Under the pieces are notes generated by a model. It did no database searches, had not been told where the DNA came from, and saw only the letters and a list, made by a program, of their open reading frames with translations. From JACDAN01 sp963802375 (GTDB taxonomy: Bacteria > Actinomycetota > Thermoleophilia > Gaiellales > Gaiellaceae): a stretch of 64,000 bases of DNA. This document shows positions 52,015-60,796 of this stretch, piece after piece; positions within the stretch are counted from its first letter, which is position 1; the number at the start of each line of letters is the position of its first letter. The position numbers and the translations under genes were made by a program. The stretch is from contig CAWDIJ010000013.1 in the NCBI GenBank assembly GCA_963802375.1, positions 62,001-126,000 of the forward strand, in the 5' to 3' direction.

Positions 52015-53048
52015 GCGAAGAGAACGGTGGAAGAGACGGACCGCTCGTCAAGCTGACGGCGAAGGACTTCAAGTCCGACCAGGAGGTCCGCTGGTGCCCG
52101 GGCTGCGGCGACTACGCGATCCTCGCCGCGATGCAGCAGTTCATGCCCGAGCTCGGGCTGCCGCGCGAGCGGATCGTCTTCGTGTCGGGGATCGGGTGCG
52201 CTGCGCGCTTCCCGTACTACATGCAGACCTACGGGATGCACTCGATCCACGGGCGAGCGCCGGCGATCGCGACCGGCCTGTCGTCGTCGCGGCCCGACCT
52301 GTCGGTGTGGGTCGTGACCGGCGACGGCGATGCGCTGTCGATTGGCGGGAACCACCTGATCCACGCGTTGCGCCGGAACGTCAACGTGAAGATCCTGCTC
52401 TTCAACAACCAGATCTACGGGCTGACGAAGGGGCAGTACTCGCCGACCTCGCCGCTCGGGACGCACAACAAGACGACGCCGTTCGGGTCGCTCGACTACC
52501 CGTTCAACCCGGTCTCGCTGGCGCTGGGGGCCGAGGCGACCTTCGTGGCGCGGTCGGTCGACACGGACAAGGCGCACCTGACCGACGTGTTGCGCCGGGC
52601 GGCCGAGCACAAGGGCTCGGTCTTCGTCGAGATCTACCAGAACTGCAACGTCTACAACGACGGCGCGTTCGACGCGGTGCGGGTGGAGAAGTCGAACCGG
52701 ATCCAGCTCGAGCACGGGCAGCCGATCCGCTTTGGCGGCGAGGGCGAGACGCTCGAGCGGGGAGTGGTGTCGAAGCCGGGCGGCGGTGTCGAGATCGTGG
52801 ACGTCGAGTCCGTCGGCGAGGACGCGCTGCTCCGGCACGATGAGAGCGCGGAGGACCCGTCGCTGGCGTTTGCGCTGTCCCGCCTTGCTCACACACCGGT
52901 CGGCCCGACCCCGATCGGCATCTTCCGGGCGGTCGAGCGCCCGGTCTACGACGAGATGATGGCGGAGCAGATCGAGGTCACGAGGCGAGAGCTTGGCGAG
53001 GGCGACCTGGAGAAGCTCCTCCACGCCGGCGACACCTGGACGATTTAG
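52011..53048 (+). CDS. korB: 2-oxoglutarate (2-oxoacid):ferredoxin oxidoreductase beta subunit
   Basis: This 345-residue thiamine diphosphate-binding subunit has the conserved WCPGCGDYAI (residues 28-37), GIGCAARFPYY, HGRAPAIATGL and the ThDP/Mg motif GDGDALSIGGNHLIHALRRN with NNQIYGLTKGQYSPTS. It forms the catalytic centre with KorA. The ATG overlaps the lipoprotein stop. The sequence is complete and in frame. Confidence 0.94.
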   Translation: MSEENGGRDGPLVKLTAKDFKSDQEVRWCPGCGDYAILAAMQQFMPELGLPRERIVFVSGIGCAARFPYYMQTYGMHSIHGRAPAIATGLSSSRPDLSVWVVTGDGDALSIGGNHLIHALRRNVNVKILLFNNQIYGLTKGQYSPTSPLGTHNKTTPFGSLDYPFNPVSLALGAEATFVARSVDTDKAHLTDVLRRAAEHKGSVFVEIYQNCNVYNDGAFDAVRVEKSNRIQLEHGQPIRFGGEGETLERGVVSKPGGGVEIVDVESVGEDALLRHDESAEDPSLAFALSRLAHTPVGPTPIGIFRAVERPVYDEMMAEQIEVTRRELGEGDLEKLLHAGDTWTI

Positions 53049-53097
53049 CAGCGGGACGCGGCGATTCGATCCGGCGACCGCCGGGAACTCCACGGGA

Positions 53098-53994
53098 GTG
53101 GGTTGTCGCGCGGTTCTCGCAGTCTCGCTTATCGCCATCTCGGCTTCGGCTGCCCAGGGCGCGCCCGACGCGCAGAACGGGCAACTGCTGTATCTCCGGC
53201 CACTCGGAGGCAACAACCCGCCGTTCGGCCGCCTCTTCGTCGCCGCGCCTGACGGTACGGGCGGGCGCGACATCACGCCCGCCGGGATCAAGGACGTCCA
53301 GGGCGCGGCCTGGTCTCCCGACGGCCGCCGGATCGCGATCTCGGCGATCGCCGACAACGACCACGACGGTGAGATATTCATCCTCGCTGCCGACGGTCGC
53401 CTGATCCGGCAGGCGACGAACAACCACCTCTCCGACCGTCATCCGACCTGGTCGCCCGACGGACGGCGGATCGCATTCGCCAGCATCCGGACCGGGCTGC
53501 GCCAGATCTACGGGATGCGTGCCGACGGCAGCCGCCAGCGGCGGCTCTCACACCAAAACGAGGACTGCGAGGACCCCGCCTGGTCTCCGAACGGCCGCTG
53601 GATCGTGTTCACGTGCCAGGTCGGGTACTGGAAGCTGATCCGGATGCGCCCGGACGGGTCGGGCGAACGCCGGCTGTTGCCCGGCTATCCCCTGACCGAG
53701 ACCGACCCGAGCTGGACGCCCGACGGACGCATCGTCTTCTCTCGCGGCGCCAAGTCCGTCCGCGGGCGCGGGATCTTCATCACCGGCGTGAACGGCAAGG
53801 GCCTGCGCCGGCTCCGCGCGCACGGCGGCGACCCGTTCGTTTCCCCGGACGGCCGACAGATCGCGTTCGCGTGGACGCCGGACGGCGCGAACCAGGAGCT
53901 CTTCGTGATGCGGAGCAACGGCACGGGCGTCAGGCAGATCACCGCCACGAACGGCGTCATGGAGTGGAACGCCGACTGGCAGCCAGTGCGGTAG
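53098..53994 (+). CDS. Secreted TolB-like WD40/PD40 beta-propeller protein
   Basis: This 298-residue protein has an N-terminal signal peptide (AVLAVSLIAISASAAQGAPD) and five or six PD40 repeats of the type WSPDGRRIAF, which fold into a beta-propeller resembling TolB C-terminal domains. It is probably an extracytoplasmic binding protein. The GTG start is tentative since the ribosome site is poorly spaced. It ends near the convergent Flp pilin gene. Confidence 0.78.
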   Translation: MGCRAVLAVSLIAISASAAQGAPDAQNGQLLYLRPLGGNNPPFGRLFVAAPDGTGGRDITPAGIKDVQGAAWSPDGRRIAISAIADNDHDGEIFILAADGRLIRQATNNHLSDRHPTWSPDGRRIAFASIRTGLRQIYGMRADGSRQRRLSHQNEDCEDPAWSPNGRWIVFTCQVGYWKLIRMRPDGSGERRLLPGYPLTETDPSWTPDGRIVFSRGAKSVRGRGIFITGVNGKGLRRLRAHGGDPFVSPDGRQIAFAWTPDGANQELFVMRSNGTGVRQITATNGVMEWNADWQPVR

Positions 53995-54046
53995 CACGCC
54001 GAAGTCCGCCGGGGTCTCGGCGCCCGCGGCTAGCTGAGCGTTCGAC

Positions 54047-54229
54047 TTAGGAGATGAAGCTGGCGACGCGGCTGATGGCGCCCTCGATGTTCCCGGAGAG
54101 CAGCGTCAGCGCTCCGAACACGGCGATCGTGATTACGGCCAACACGACGCCGTACTCGGCCATGGTCTGGCCGTCTTCGCGCTTCTTCAGCGCGACGAGC
54201 TGGTGATAACGCTTCGAGACTTCGCTTAC
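54047..54229 (-). CDS. Flp/Fap-type pilin
   Basis: The frame encodes a 60-residue Flp pilin: EDGQTMAEYGVVLAVITIAV is the classical prepilin motif with Glu at +5 of the mature helix, followed by FGALTLLSGNIEGAISRVAS. The tad export genes are not near. A perfect AAGGAGG lies directly before this frame, but no ATG, GTG or TTG occurs at a usable distance; candidates are GTC 54220 or CTG 54190. The start is therefore unclear. I give the first in-frame codon after the ribosome site. Confidence 0.7.
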   Translation of the reverse strand, partial: VSEVSKRYHQLVALKKREDGQTMAEYGVVLAVITIAVFGALTLLSGNIEGAISRVASFIS

Positions 54230-54442
54230 CTCCTTCCGTCGCCGAGCAGTGCTGGGTCGCGCTGTCCAACGGCGAGGACGTTGCTCCGTTTCGAGGACGC
54301 GAATGGCTTGCTCGCGCCTGGAACCTCCGTGAACTGCCTCAGCGTGGCCGCGTCGCCCGGTTTGAACTGACGCTCCGAAATCGGCTCAATCCCGGCCGTC
54401 GCGCATCCCTCGCGCAAGGAAACCGGCCCTAAACTCGCCCAT

Positions 54443-54505
54443 ATGAAGGTAGACGAGTGGCTGGATCGCTACCGCATGGTGTGGGAGCCAGGTGAGGAAG
54501 GCTGA
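54443..54505 (+). CDS. 20-residue ORF coupled to the epimerase gene
   Basis: MKVDEWLDRYRMVWEPGEEG resembles the N-terminus of SnoaL/NTF2-like proteins (WLDRY-x-AW pattern) but stops after 20 residues. Its TGA overlaps the CTG start of the epimerase. It is either a leader ORF that delivers ribosomes to the next start or the stump of a lost gene. Confidence 0.4.
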   Translation: MKVDEWLDRYRMVWEPGEEG

Positions 54506-55338
54506 AGGTCGTCGTCACCGGTGGAAGCGGGAAGGCCGGGCGGGCGGTCGTCCGGGATCTGCTCGAGCACGCGCACGACGTTCTTGCGGTCGACGTCGCC
54601 CCAGCGGCCGAATCACCTGCGGCGTTTCTGCTCGCCGACCTGACCGACTTCGGGCAGACGGTCGAGTGCCTGGCCGCGGCGGACGCCGTCGTTCACCTCG
54701 CCGCGATCCCTGCGCCGCTGATTCGCACCGAGGCGACGACCTTCCAAACGAACATGCTCAGCACGTACAACGTCTTCGAGGCGGCGAGGGTGCTCGACCT
54801 GCGCCGGGTTGTCTGGGCGTCGAGCGAAACGATCCTCGGTCTGCCCTTCGAGCGCGAGCAGCCCGCGTACGCGCCCATCGACGAGGAGCACCCGGCATAT
54901 CCGGAATCGAGCTACGCGCTCTCGAAGCTCCTGTCTGAAGAGCTCGCTCGGCAGCTGCATCGCTGGACCGGTAAACCGTACGTCGCGCTTCGCTTCTCGA
55001 ACATCATGGAGCCCGACGACTATCCGCAGTTTCCCTCGGTCTGGGACGACCCGCGAATACGACGCTGGAACCTGTGGGGCTACATCGACGCCCGCGACGT
55101 CGCTCAGAGTTGCCGGCTCGCGCTCGACGCCGACGTGGGCGCGGAGCACTTCATCGTCGCCGCCGCCGACACCGTCATGAACCGTCCGAGCCGCGAGTTG
55201 ATGGCCGAGGTCTACCCGTCGGTCCCCTATCGCCCGACCGGGGGCGACTTCGACACGCTCCTTTCGATCGAGAAGGCCCGGAGACTGCTCGGTTACGAGC
55301 CGCGATGGTCCTGGCGCGAACACCTCGCGGAGGCGTAA
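54502..55338 (+). CDS. NAD-dependent epimerase/dehydratase
   Basis: This extended SDR of 278 residues has the cofactor motif VVVTGGSGKAGRAVV directly at its start, catalytic Ser/Tyr/Lys in WASSETI and ESSYALSKLLSE, and a family-typical C-terminus. No canonical start is present: the frame opens with CTG 54502 overlapping the TGA of a mini-ORF, preceded by AGGAAGG. The substrate is unknown. Confidence 0.83.
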   Translation: MKVVVTGGSGKAGRAVVRDLLEHAHDVLAVDVAPAAESPAAFLLADLTDFGQTVECLAAADAVVHLAAIPAPLIRTEATTFQTNMLSTYNVFEAARVLDLRRVVWASSETILGLPFEREQPAYAPIDEEHPAYPESSYALSKLLSEELARQLHRWTGKPYVALRFSNIMEPDDYPQFPSVWDDPRIRRWNLWGYIDARDVAQSCRLALDADVGAEHFIVAAADTVMNRPSRELMAEVYPSVPYRPTGGDFDTLLSIEKARRLLGYEPRWSWREHLAEA

Positions 55339-55344
55339 GGGGGA

Positions 55345-56265
55345 CTAGCCCGCCCTGAGTCGCCAGATGTCCCGGCCGCCGAAGCTCCCGACCCAGAGCT
55401 CGCTCGCGTGGTCGGGAACGACGAACGGGCCCGTGCCGACTCGCACGGTCTCGACGACGCGGTTCCGCGACAGGTGGATCCGGGCGACCGTGTTGCTCTG
55501 CTGGTTGGGCACCCAGAGGCTCCCGGCGACGATTCCGCCGTCGACCGGCTGCCGGCCGACGCGTTTGATCAGCGCGACACGGCGATTCTTGCGCTCGTCG
55601 ATCTTTGCGACCGAGTTGTCGAGCCTGTTCGCGGCCCAGACGAAGTAACCGCGGGACGCCAGCCACTCGGGAGAGGCGCCGCCGGTACCGACTCGGCGCA
55701 AGACCCGGTTCGTGCGAGGGTTGATCCGGACGATGCTCCTTCCCGAGGCGTCGCCGACCCACAGCGCCGATCTCGTTGCGGCCAGGCCGGCGGGGGCACC
55801 GATGATCCGAATCCTCCGGACGACGCGATTCGTCGCCGGGTCGATCCGGTGGATCGTCCCGTCGGCGTAGTTCGTCACCCAGACGGAGTCGAACGCGAAG
55901 AGGACGTCGTACGGTCCGGCCCCGACGGGGATCGTCGCCGAGACGGCGGCGCTTGCCGGGTCGATCCGCTGCACGGTGTTCCCGGAGTTGGTCATGACCC
56001 ACAGCGCGCCGGCTCCGGCGGTGATGCCGCAGGGGCCTCCGTCAGTCGCGATCCGGTTGGTAACCGCGTTCGTCGCCGGGTCGATCCGGACGACCTCGTT
56101 GCTCCGGAAGACCGTCGCCCAGGCCGCGCCGGACTCGAAGGCGACGGAGCACGGCCCGCTGGCGCCCACGTCGATCTTCGCCAGGATCTCGGTCGCGCGC
56201 GTCGCGCCCTGCGCGCACGCGGCGAGCAGGGCGGACGCGATGATCGCGACTGCGGCCTTCAGCAT
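55345..56265 (-). CDS. Secreted YVTN-type beta-propeller lipoprotein
   Basis: This 306-residue protein starts with a lipoprotein signal (ASALLAACAQG, anchored Cys near residue 17) followed by about six repeats with RIDPATNRVV, related to the virginiamycin B lyase/YVTN propeller fold. It is expected on the outer face of the membrane. Function unknown; the lyase active site cannot be confirmed. It is convergent with the epimerase gene. Confidence 0.78.
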   Translation of the reverse strand: MLKAAVAIIASALLAACAQGATRATEILAKIDVGASGPCSVAFESGAAWATVFRSNEVVRIDPATNAVTNRIATDGGPCGITAGAGALWVMTNSGNTVQRIDPASAAVSATIPVGAGPYDVLFAFDSVWVTNYADGTIHRIDPATNRVVRRIRIIGAPAGLAATRSALWVGDASGRSIVRINPRTNRVLRRVGTGGASPEWLASRGYFVWAANRLDNSVAKIDERKNRRVALIKRVGRQPVDGGIVAGSLWVPNQQSNTVARIHLSRNRVVETVRVGTGPFVVPDHASELWVGSFGGRDIWRLRAG

Positions 56266-56297
56266 GCCGGCAAGATACTCCGGGGTCGGAGGAAAAG

Positions 56298-56759
56298 CTA
56301 CGGTACCGGAGTTTTTTTCTCGTTAAGCTCGGCCAGCTCCTCGCGCAGCGCGTCCTCGAGCGCCTGAAGCCCGCGACGAATGTCATCGACGGGTACGGCG
56401 AGCCGCTCCGTGACGTTCTTGAGCAGCTCGACGAACTGGGGCTGCACGGCCCGGAACGCCTTCCAGCCTTCGTCGGTGAGCCGGAAGAGCGCCGACCTGC
56501 CGTCGAGGGGGTTCTTGATCCGCTCGGCGTGACCCCGCTCGACCAGTCGGTTGAGCCGGTCGGAGACCGTCGTGAGCGGCGCGCCCATGCGCTGTGCCAG
56601 CGCGGTCGGGCTGGGCTCGCCCCCAACGGCGAGCAGTGTGTAGAGCAGGAAGTCGTCGCCGGCGTCGGAGCCCTGCATGTACTCGAGCAGAACCGTGCGC
56701 GCCACGGTCCCGGTCGTCGCCAGGTCGAGGAGCACGGTTCCGAAGCGAAGCTCCGTCAC
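56298..56759 (-). CDS. MarR-like winged-helix regulator
   Basis: This 153-residue regulator has a MarR/PadR-like core (TALAQRMGAPLTTVSDRLNR, HAERIKNPLDGRSALFRLTD). GTG 56759 starts the first helix; longer frames run into the MaoC gene. It stands beside the CoA ligase-MaoC-SDR set and may control it. A short A+T-rich zone lies between it and the dehydratase gene. Confidence 0.82.
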   Translation of the reverse strand: MTELRFGTVLLDLATTGTVARTVLLEYMQGSDAGDDFLLYTLLAVGGEPSPTALAQRMGAPLTTVSDRLNRLVERGHAERIKNPLDGRSALFRLTDEGWKAFRAVQPQFVELLKNVTERLAVPVDDIRRGLQALEDALREELAELNEKKTPVP

Positions 56760-56791
56760 CGGATCAATAAAGCACGAAGCCGGAGCTTCTC

Positions 56792-57241
56792 CTAGAAGAC
56801 CAGGTAGAGCACCTCGCCGACGAGAGCCGGCTTCTCCGAGTCGCGAATCTCGATCTCCACGCCGAGGCGGTAGAGGACGCCTTCGCCTCGGCGCTCGCTG
56901 GAGCGCATAGTCGCCTTGAGCCGGACTTGCGAGCCGACCGGCACCGGCGCGGTGAACCGGATCTTCTCGGTTCCGTAGTTGATGCCCATCCGGACATCCG
57001 TCACGTTCAGAACCTGGGAGACGAAGTACGGGAGCATGGACAGGCTGAGGTAGCCGTGAGCGACGGTGGTTCCGAACGGCCCCTGAGCCGCCATCTCCGG
57101 GTCCACGTGGATCCACTGGTGGTCGTGCGTCGCCTCGGCGAAGAGATCGATCTGCTTCTGGTCGATCGTCTCCCAGTTGCTCGTGCCGAGCTCGCGCTCC
57201 TCGGAGGCCTCGAGCTCGGCCAGGGTCAGCTTGGTGGTCAT
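56792..57241 (-). CDS. MaoC-like enoyl-CoA hydratase
   Basis: This single hotdog of 149 residues has the R-hydratase signature FAEATHDHQWIHVDPEMAAQ (Asp-x-x-x-x-His catalytic pair near residues 39-44) and GTTVAHGYLSLSM. It hydrates enoyl-CoA. ATG 57241 overlaps the stop of the upstream CoA ligase, and the SDR and ligase genes precede it in one operon, as in fatty-acid or steroid side-chain catabolism. Confidence 0.9.
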   Translation of the reverse strand: MTTKLTLAELEASEERELGTSNWETIDQKQIDLFAEATHDHQWIHVDPEMAAQGPFGTTVAHGYLSLSMLPYFVSQVLNVTDVRMGINYGTEKIRFTAPVPVGSQVRLKATMRSSERRGEGVLYRLGVEIEIRDSEKPALVGEVLYLVF

Positions 57242-58698
57242 GCTGTCGCTTCCTCCCGTAGTCGTTCGCGGAGCTGCTTGCGGTCGACCTTCCCGACTGG
57301 GGTCAGCGGCAGGGACGGGACGACGTGCACCTCGCGCGGGTACTTGTAACCGCCGATCCGCTCCTTCGCGAACGCGACCAGGTCGTCCGTGTCGGCCTCT
57401 AGCCCCGAGCGGAGCTCGACGAATGCGACGACCTCCTCGCCGTGAGCCTCGTCGGGCCTGCCGACGACCCCGGCCGCTGCGATCGCCGGGTGCTCGAGCA
57501 GCGCCTCCTCGACGTCCCTCGGGAAGACGTTGAAGCCGCCTCGGATGATCAGGTCCTTCTTCCGATCGACGATGTAGAGGTAGCCGTCGTCGAGGTAGCC
57601 GAGGTCTCCGGTGCGCAGCCAGCCGTCCACCACCGTCTCTTCCGTCGCCTCGGGCTGGTTCCAGTAGCCGAGCATCACCATCGGCGAGCGGACGAGGATC
57701 TCTCCCACGTCGTCCTCGCCGTCGATTCGCACCTCCGTGCCGGGCACCGGCTTGCCGACGGAGCCGAGGCGCGACTGGCCTGGACGCGTCGAGGTGACGA
57801 GTGCCGAGCTCTCGGTCAGGCCGTAGCCCTCCCGGACCTCGAGTTGAGGGATCCGCCGAATCAGCTCCTGCGCGAGCTCTGCCGGAAGCGGCGCACCGCC
57901 CGAGACCAGGTGGCTGAGATTCGAGAGGTCGTAGTCCTCGATCGGCTGAGCCAGGAGGAGCTGGATCATGGAGGGCACGACCGCGGAGATCTGCGTCCGG
58001 TGCGCCTGGGCGAGCTCGAGCCACCCGATTGGGTCGAACCAGCGCATCAAGACAGCCTCTCCCTGTTGCACTGCGTGCAGGCCGACGACGGTCACGAGCA
58101 GTCCGTACGCATGAGAGAGCGGCAGACCGAGCAGCCCGCGGGTGACGCCCGGGATGTGGCCGGCCTCGTGTCCTGCCTTGCCGGCGAACCAGAGGTTCTC
58201 GTGGGACAGCAGCACGCCCTTGGATCGGCCGGTCGTGCCGCCCGTGTAGAGCAGCGCGGCCGGGTCTTCTGGCGCCCTCGGGACGATCTCCGAGCGGTCG
58301 GCCTGCTCGAGGGCGTGGAACTCGTCCGTCGTCACGCAGCGCGCATGGGACGGGACGTTCGCCGCGAGCTCAGGAGTCGCGAGCACGAGCTTGGCACCGG
58401 AGTCCTGGAGGATCAGCTCCAGCTCGGCGGGCGGTACGAGGAAGATGACGGGCGTGACGACGGCTCCGGCCCGCCAGATCGCGTTGTAGGCGATCGTCAC
58501 CTCCGGGCAGTTCGCCATCAGGACGACGACGCGGTCCCCCGGCTCGATGCCGGCCTCACGGAGCCCGCCCGCAAGTCGAGCCGCGCGCTCGTTGAGCTCG
58601 CCGGACGTGTGCCACCGATCCTCGAACCACAGCGACTCGTAGTCGCCGAGCCGGCCGAAACACTCCTCGGCGGCGCGCGCCAGGTTGTGCTCAGCCAA
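57238..58698 (-). CDS. Long-chain fatty-acid-CoA ligase-like AMP-binding protein
   Basis: This 486-residue acyl-CoA ligase has the phosphate loop LLYTGGTTGRSKG (near residue 150), GYGLTESSA, the TGDLGYLDDGYL and DRKKDLIIRGG motifs and the C-terminal catalytic lysine in LPLTPVGKVDRKQL. It activates a carboxylic acid that the neighbouring MaoC and SDR enzymes then oxidise. TTG start at 58698, overlapping the SDR stop. Confidence 0.9.
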   Translation of the reverse strand: MAEHNLARAAEECFGRLGDYESLWFEDRWHTSGELNERAARLAGGLREAGIEPGDRVVVLMANCPEVTIAYNAIWRAGAVVTPVIFLVPPAELELILQDSGAKLVLATPELAANVPSHARCVTTDEFHALEQADRSEIVPRAPEDPAALLYTGGTTGRSKGVLLSHENLWFAGKAGHEAGHIPGVTRGLLGLPLSHAYGLLVTVVGLHAVQQGEAVLMRWFDPIGWLELAQAHRTQISAVVPSMIQLLLAQPIEDYDLSNLSHLVSGGAPLPAELAQELIRRIPQLEVREGYGLTESSALVTSTRPGQSRLGSVGKPVPGTEVRIDGEDDVGEILVRSPMVMLGYWNQPEATEETVVDGWLRTGDLGYLDDGYLYIVDRKKDLIIRGGFNVFPRDVEEALLEHPAIAAAGVVGRPDEAHGEEVVAFVELRSGLEADTDDLVAFAKERIGGYKYPREVHVVPSLPLTPVGKVDRKQLRERLREEATA

Positions 58699-59626
58699 CG
58701 CGCATCGACCGGCCGCCGGCCTTGGCCATCATCGCGACCATCCCCTCGGGCTCGGCGCCGTCCGGGAAGCGCTCCTGCAGCTGGGCGAGGAGTGCGTCGG
58801 CATCCCAACGCTCCTCGGCGGAGAGGAGCTCACCCGCCTCCCAGGGCCGCAGGACGTTGACCGCCCCGCCCCAGACGAAGAAGCACTGGCCCGTGATGCC
58901 CTGCGCCTCGTCCGCGCTGAGCGCCACCACGAGCGGTGCCATGTTCGCGGGGTCGAGTGGGTCGAAGCCATCATCCGGGACCGGGAGGTCGCCGAAGGTC
59001 TCTTCCGTCATCCTCGTCCTCGCGTTCGGCGCGATGCAGTTGACCGTGACGCCGTAGCGTGCGAGCTCCTGCGCTGCGATCACGGTGAACCCCGCGATCG
59101 CCGCCTTGGCGGCGCCGTAGTTCACCTGCCCGACGTTCCCGAACACGCCCGACGGGCTCGACGTGTTGATCACACGGGCGCGCAGGGTCTCGCCTTCCTT
59201 GGCGAGCTGCCGCCAGTGGGCGGCCGCGTGCCGCGTCGGGCCGAAGTGGCCCTTGAGGTGGACGGCAATGACGGCGTCCCACTCGTCCTCGGTCATGTTC
59301 ACCAGCATCCGGTCGCGCAGGATCCCGGCGTTGTTGACGAGGATGTCGAGCCGGCCGTACTGCTCGAGCGCCTGGCCGACGAGGTGCTCGGCGGCGTCGA
59401 AGTCGGAGACGTCGTCGGCGTTCGCGACCGCCTCTCCGCCGGCAGCGGCGATCTCGTCGACGACGGACTGGGCCGGCGTGATGTCGGCGCCCTCACCGGC
59501 CAGCGAGCCGCCGAGGTCGTTGACGACCACGCGGGCTCCCGCATCCGCCAGGGCGAGCGCGTGCTCCCGGCCGATCCCGCGGCCGGCTCCGGTCACGATT
59601 GCAACTTTCCCTTCGAGCGACGGCAT
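58691..59626 (-). CDS. SDR family 3-hydroxyacyl-CoA dehydrogenase-like protein
   Basis: This 311-residue protein matches the dehydrogenase unit of peroxisomal multifunctional enzyme type 2: VTGAGRGIGREHALALADAG, NNAGILRDRMLVNM, NTSSPSGVFGNVGQVNYGAAK (Ser, Tyr, Lys). With the MaoC gene two genes downstream it would complete hydration and oxidation of an acyl-CoA. It is divergent from the FMN oxidase gene by 20 bases. Confidence 0.9.
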   Translation of the reverse strand: MPSLEGKVAIVTGAGRGIGREHALALADAGARVVVNDLGGSLAGEGADITPAQSVVDEIAAAGGEAVANADDVSDFDAAEHLVGQALEQYGRLDILVNNAGILRDRMLVNMTEDEWDAVIAVHLKGHFGPTRHAAAHWRQLAKEGETLRARVINTSSPSGVFGNVGQVNYGAAKAAIAGFTVIAAQELARYGVTVNCIAPNARTRMTEETFGDLPVPDDGFDPLDPANMAPLVVALSADEAQGITGQCFFVWGGAVNVLRPWEAGELLSAEERWDADALLAQLQERFPDGAEPEGMVAMMAKAGGRSMRVG

Positions 59627-59646
59627 GCGGGAAGATCGTACGACGC

Positions 59647-60796
59647 ATGGACTTCGAAGGCAGCCAGGTACAGAACGCGATCTACGTGTCCGGCGAGTCT
59701 CCGTGGCCGATCTCGCCGGACGAGTGGGAGAAGCGCGCAGCCGAAGCTCTCGAGCCCGGCCCGTTCGACTACATCGCGGGCGGCGCCGGCTCCGAGTCGA
59801 CGATGCGCGCCAACCTGGAAGCGTTCGAGCGCCGTCGGCTCCGCCCCAGGATGCTCACAGGAAACCGCGAGCGCGACATCTCCGTCGAGGTGCTGGGGAC
59901 ACGCTCTCCGGCGCCGTTCCTGCTCGCGCCGATCGGCGTGCTGTCGATCGCGCACGCGGACGGAGAGCTCGCCGTAGCGCGTGCTGCGGCATCGACCGGC
60001 GTGCCGCTCGTTCTCTCGAGCGCGGCGTCGCACTCGATCGAGGAAGTCGCCGAGGCGATGGGCGACGCGCCGCGGTGGTTCCAGCTCTACTGGGTCAACG
60101 ACCGAGACGTCGTGGCCAGCCTCGTCCAGCGGGCCGAGGACGCAGGCTACGGGGCGCTCGTCGTCACGCTCGACACGCTCAACCTCGGCTGGCGCGACCG
60201 TGACCTGAGCAAGGCGTACCTCCCGTTCGTGACAGGCGAGGGCTGCGCGCAGTTCTTCTCGGACCCGGTCTTCCGGAGCAGGCTGGAGAAGCCGCCCGAG
60301 GAGGACATGCTCGCGGCCGCCGTGGCGATGCTCGCGACCTTCCCGAACCTTGCTCTGACCTGGGACGACCTCGCCTGGCTGCGGGAGCGGACGACGCTGC
60401 CGCTGCTCGTCAAGGGCGTGCTCACCGCCGAGGACGCGCAGCGGGCGCGCGAGTGCGGCGTCGACGGGATCGTGGTCTCCAACCACGGCGGCCGCCAGGT
60501 CGACGGCGCCGTCGCTGCGCTGGATGCGCTCGTGGAGGTCCGCGAGGCGATCGGGCCCGACCCCGTGGTGCTGATGGACGGCGGGATCAGGCGCGGCTCG
60601 GACGTGCTGAAGGCGCTGGCGCTCGGCGCCGACGCCGTCCTGCTCGGCCGGCCGTACGCCTACGGCCTTGGCGGTCGGCGGCCAGGAAGGCGTCGAGGCC
60701 GTGATCCGGCACCTGATGGCGGACACCGACATCACTCTCGCGCTCGTCGGCGGGCGCGAGGCCCGTAACCTCGACCGGTCATGGATCGCGGCGTAG
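59647..60796 (+). CDS. FMN-dependent alpha-hydroxy acid oxidase/lactate 2-monooxygenase type, frameshifted
   Basis: This TIM-barrel flavoenzyme oxidises 2-hydroxy acids. Motifs: FDYIAGGAGSESTMRANLEAF split over the barrel start, LTWDDLAWLRERTTLPLLVKG, VSNHGGRQVDGAVAALDALV (catalytic His and Arg) and MDGGIRRGSDVLKALALGAD. After GRPYAYGL an extra G near 60670 shifts the frame; the true C-terminus (AVGGQEGVEAVI to WIAA) ends at 60796. Corrected length about 382 residues. It overlaps the next start by 16 bases. Confidence 0.87.

Noticed and set aside
54226..54417. 63-residue frame upstream of the Flp pilin on the minus strand
   Set aside because: Third-position G+C is clearly lower than in real genes here, it starts with TTG without a ribosome site, and its last codons are the pilin ribosome site. 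More likely a leader region.
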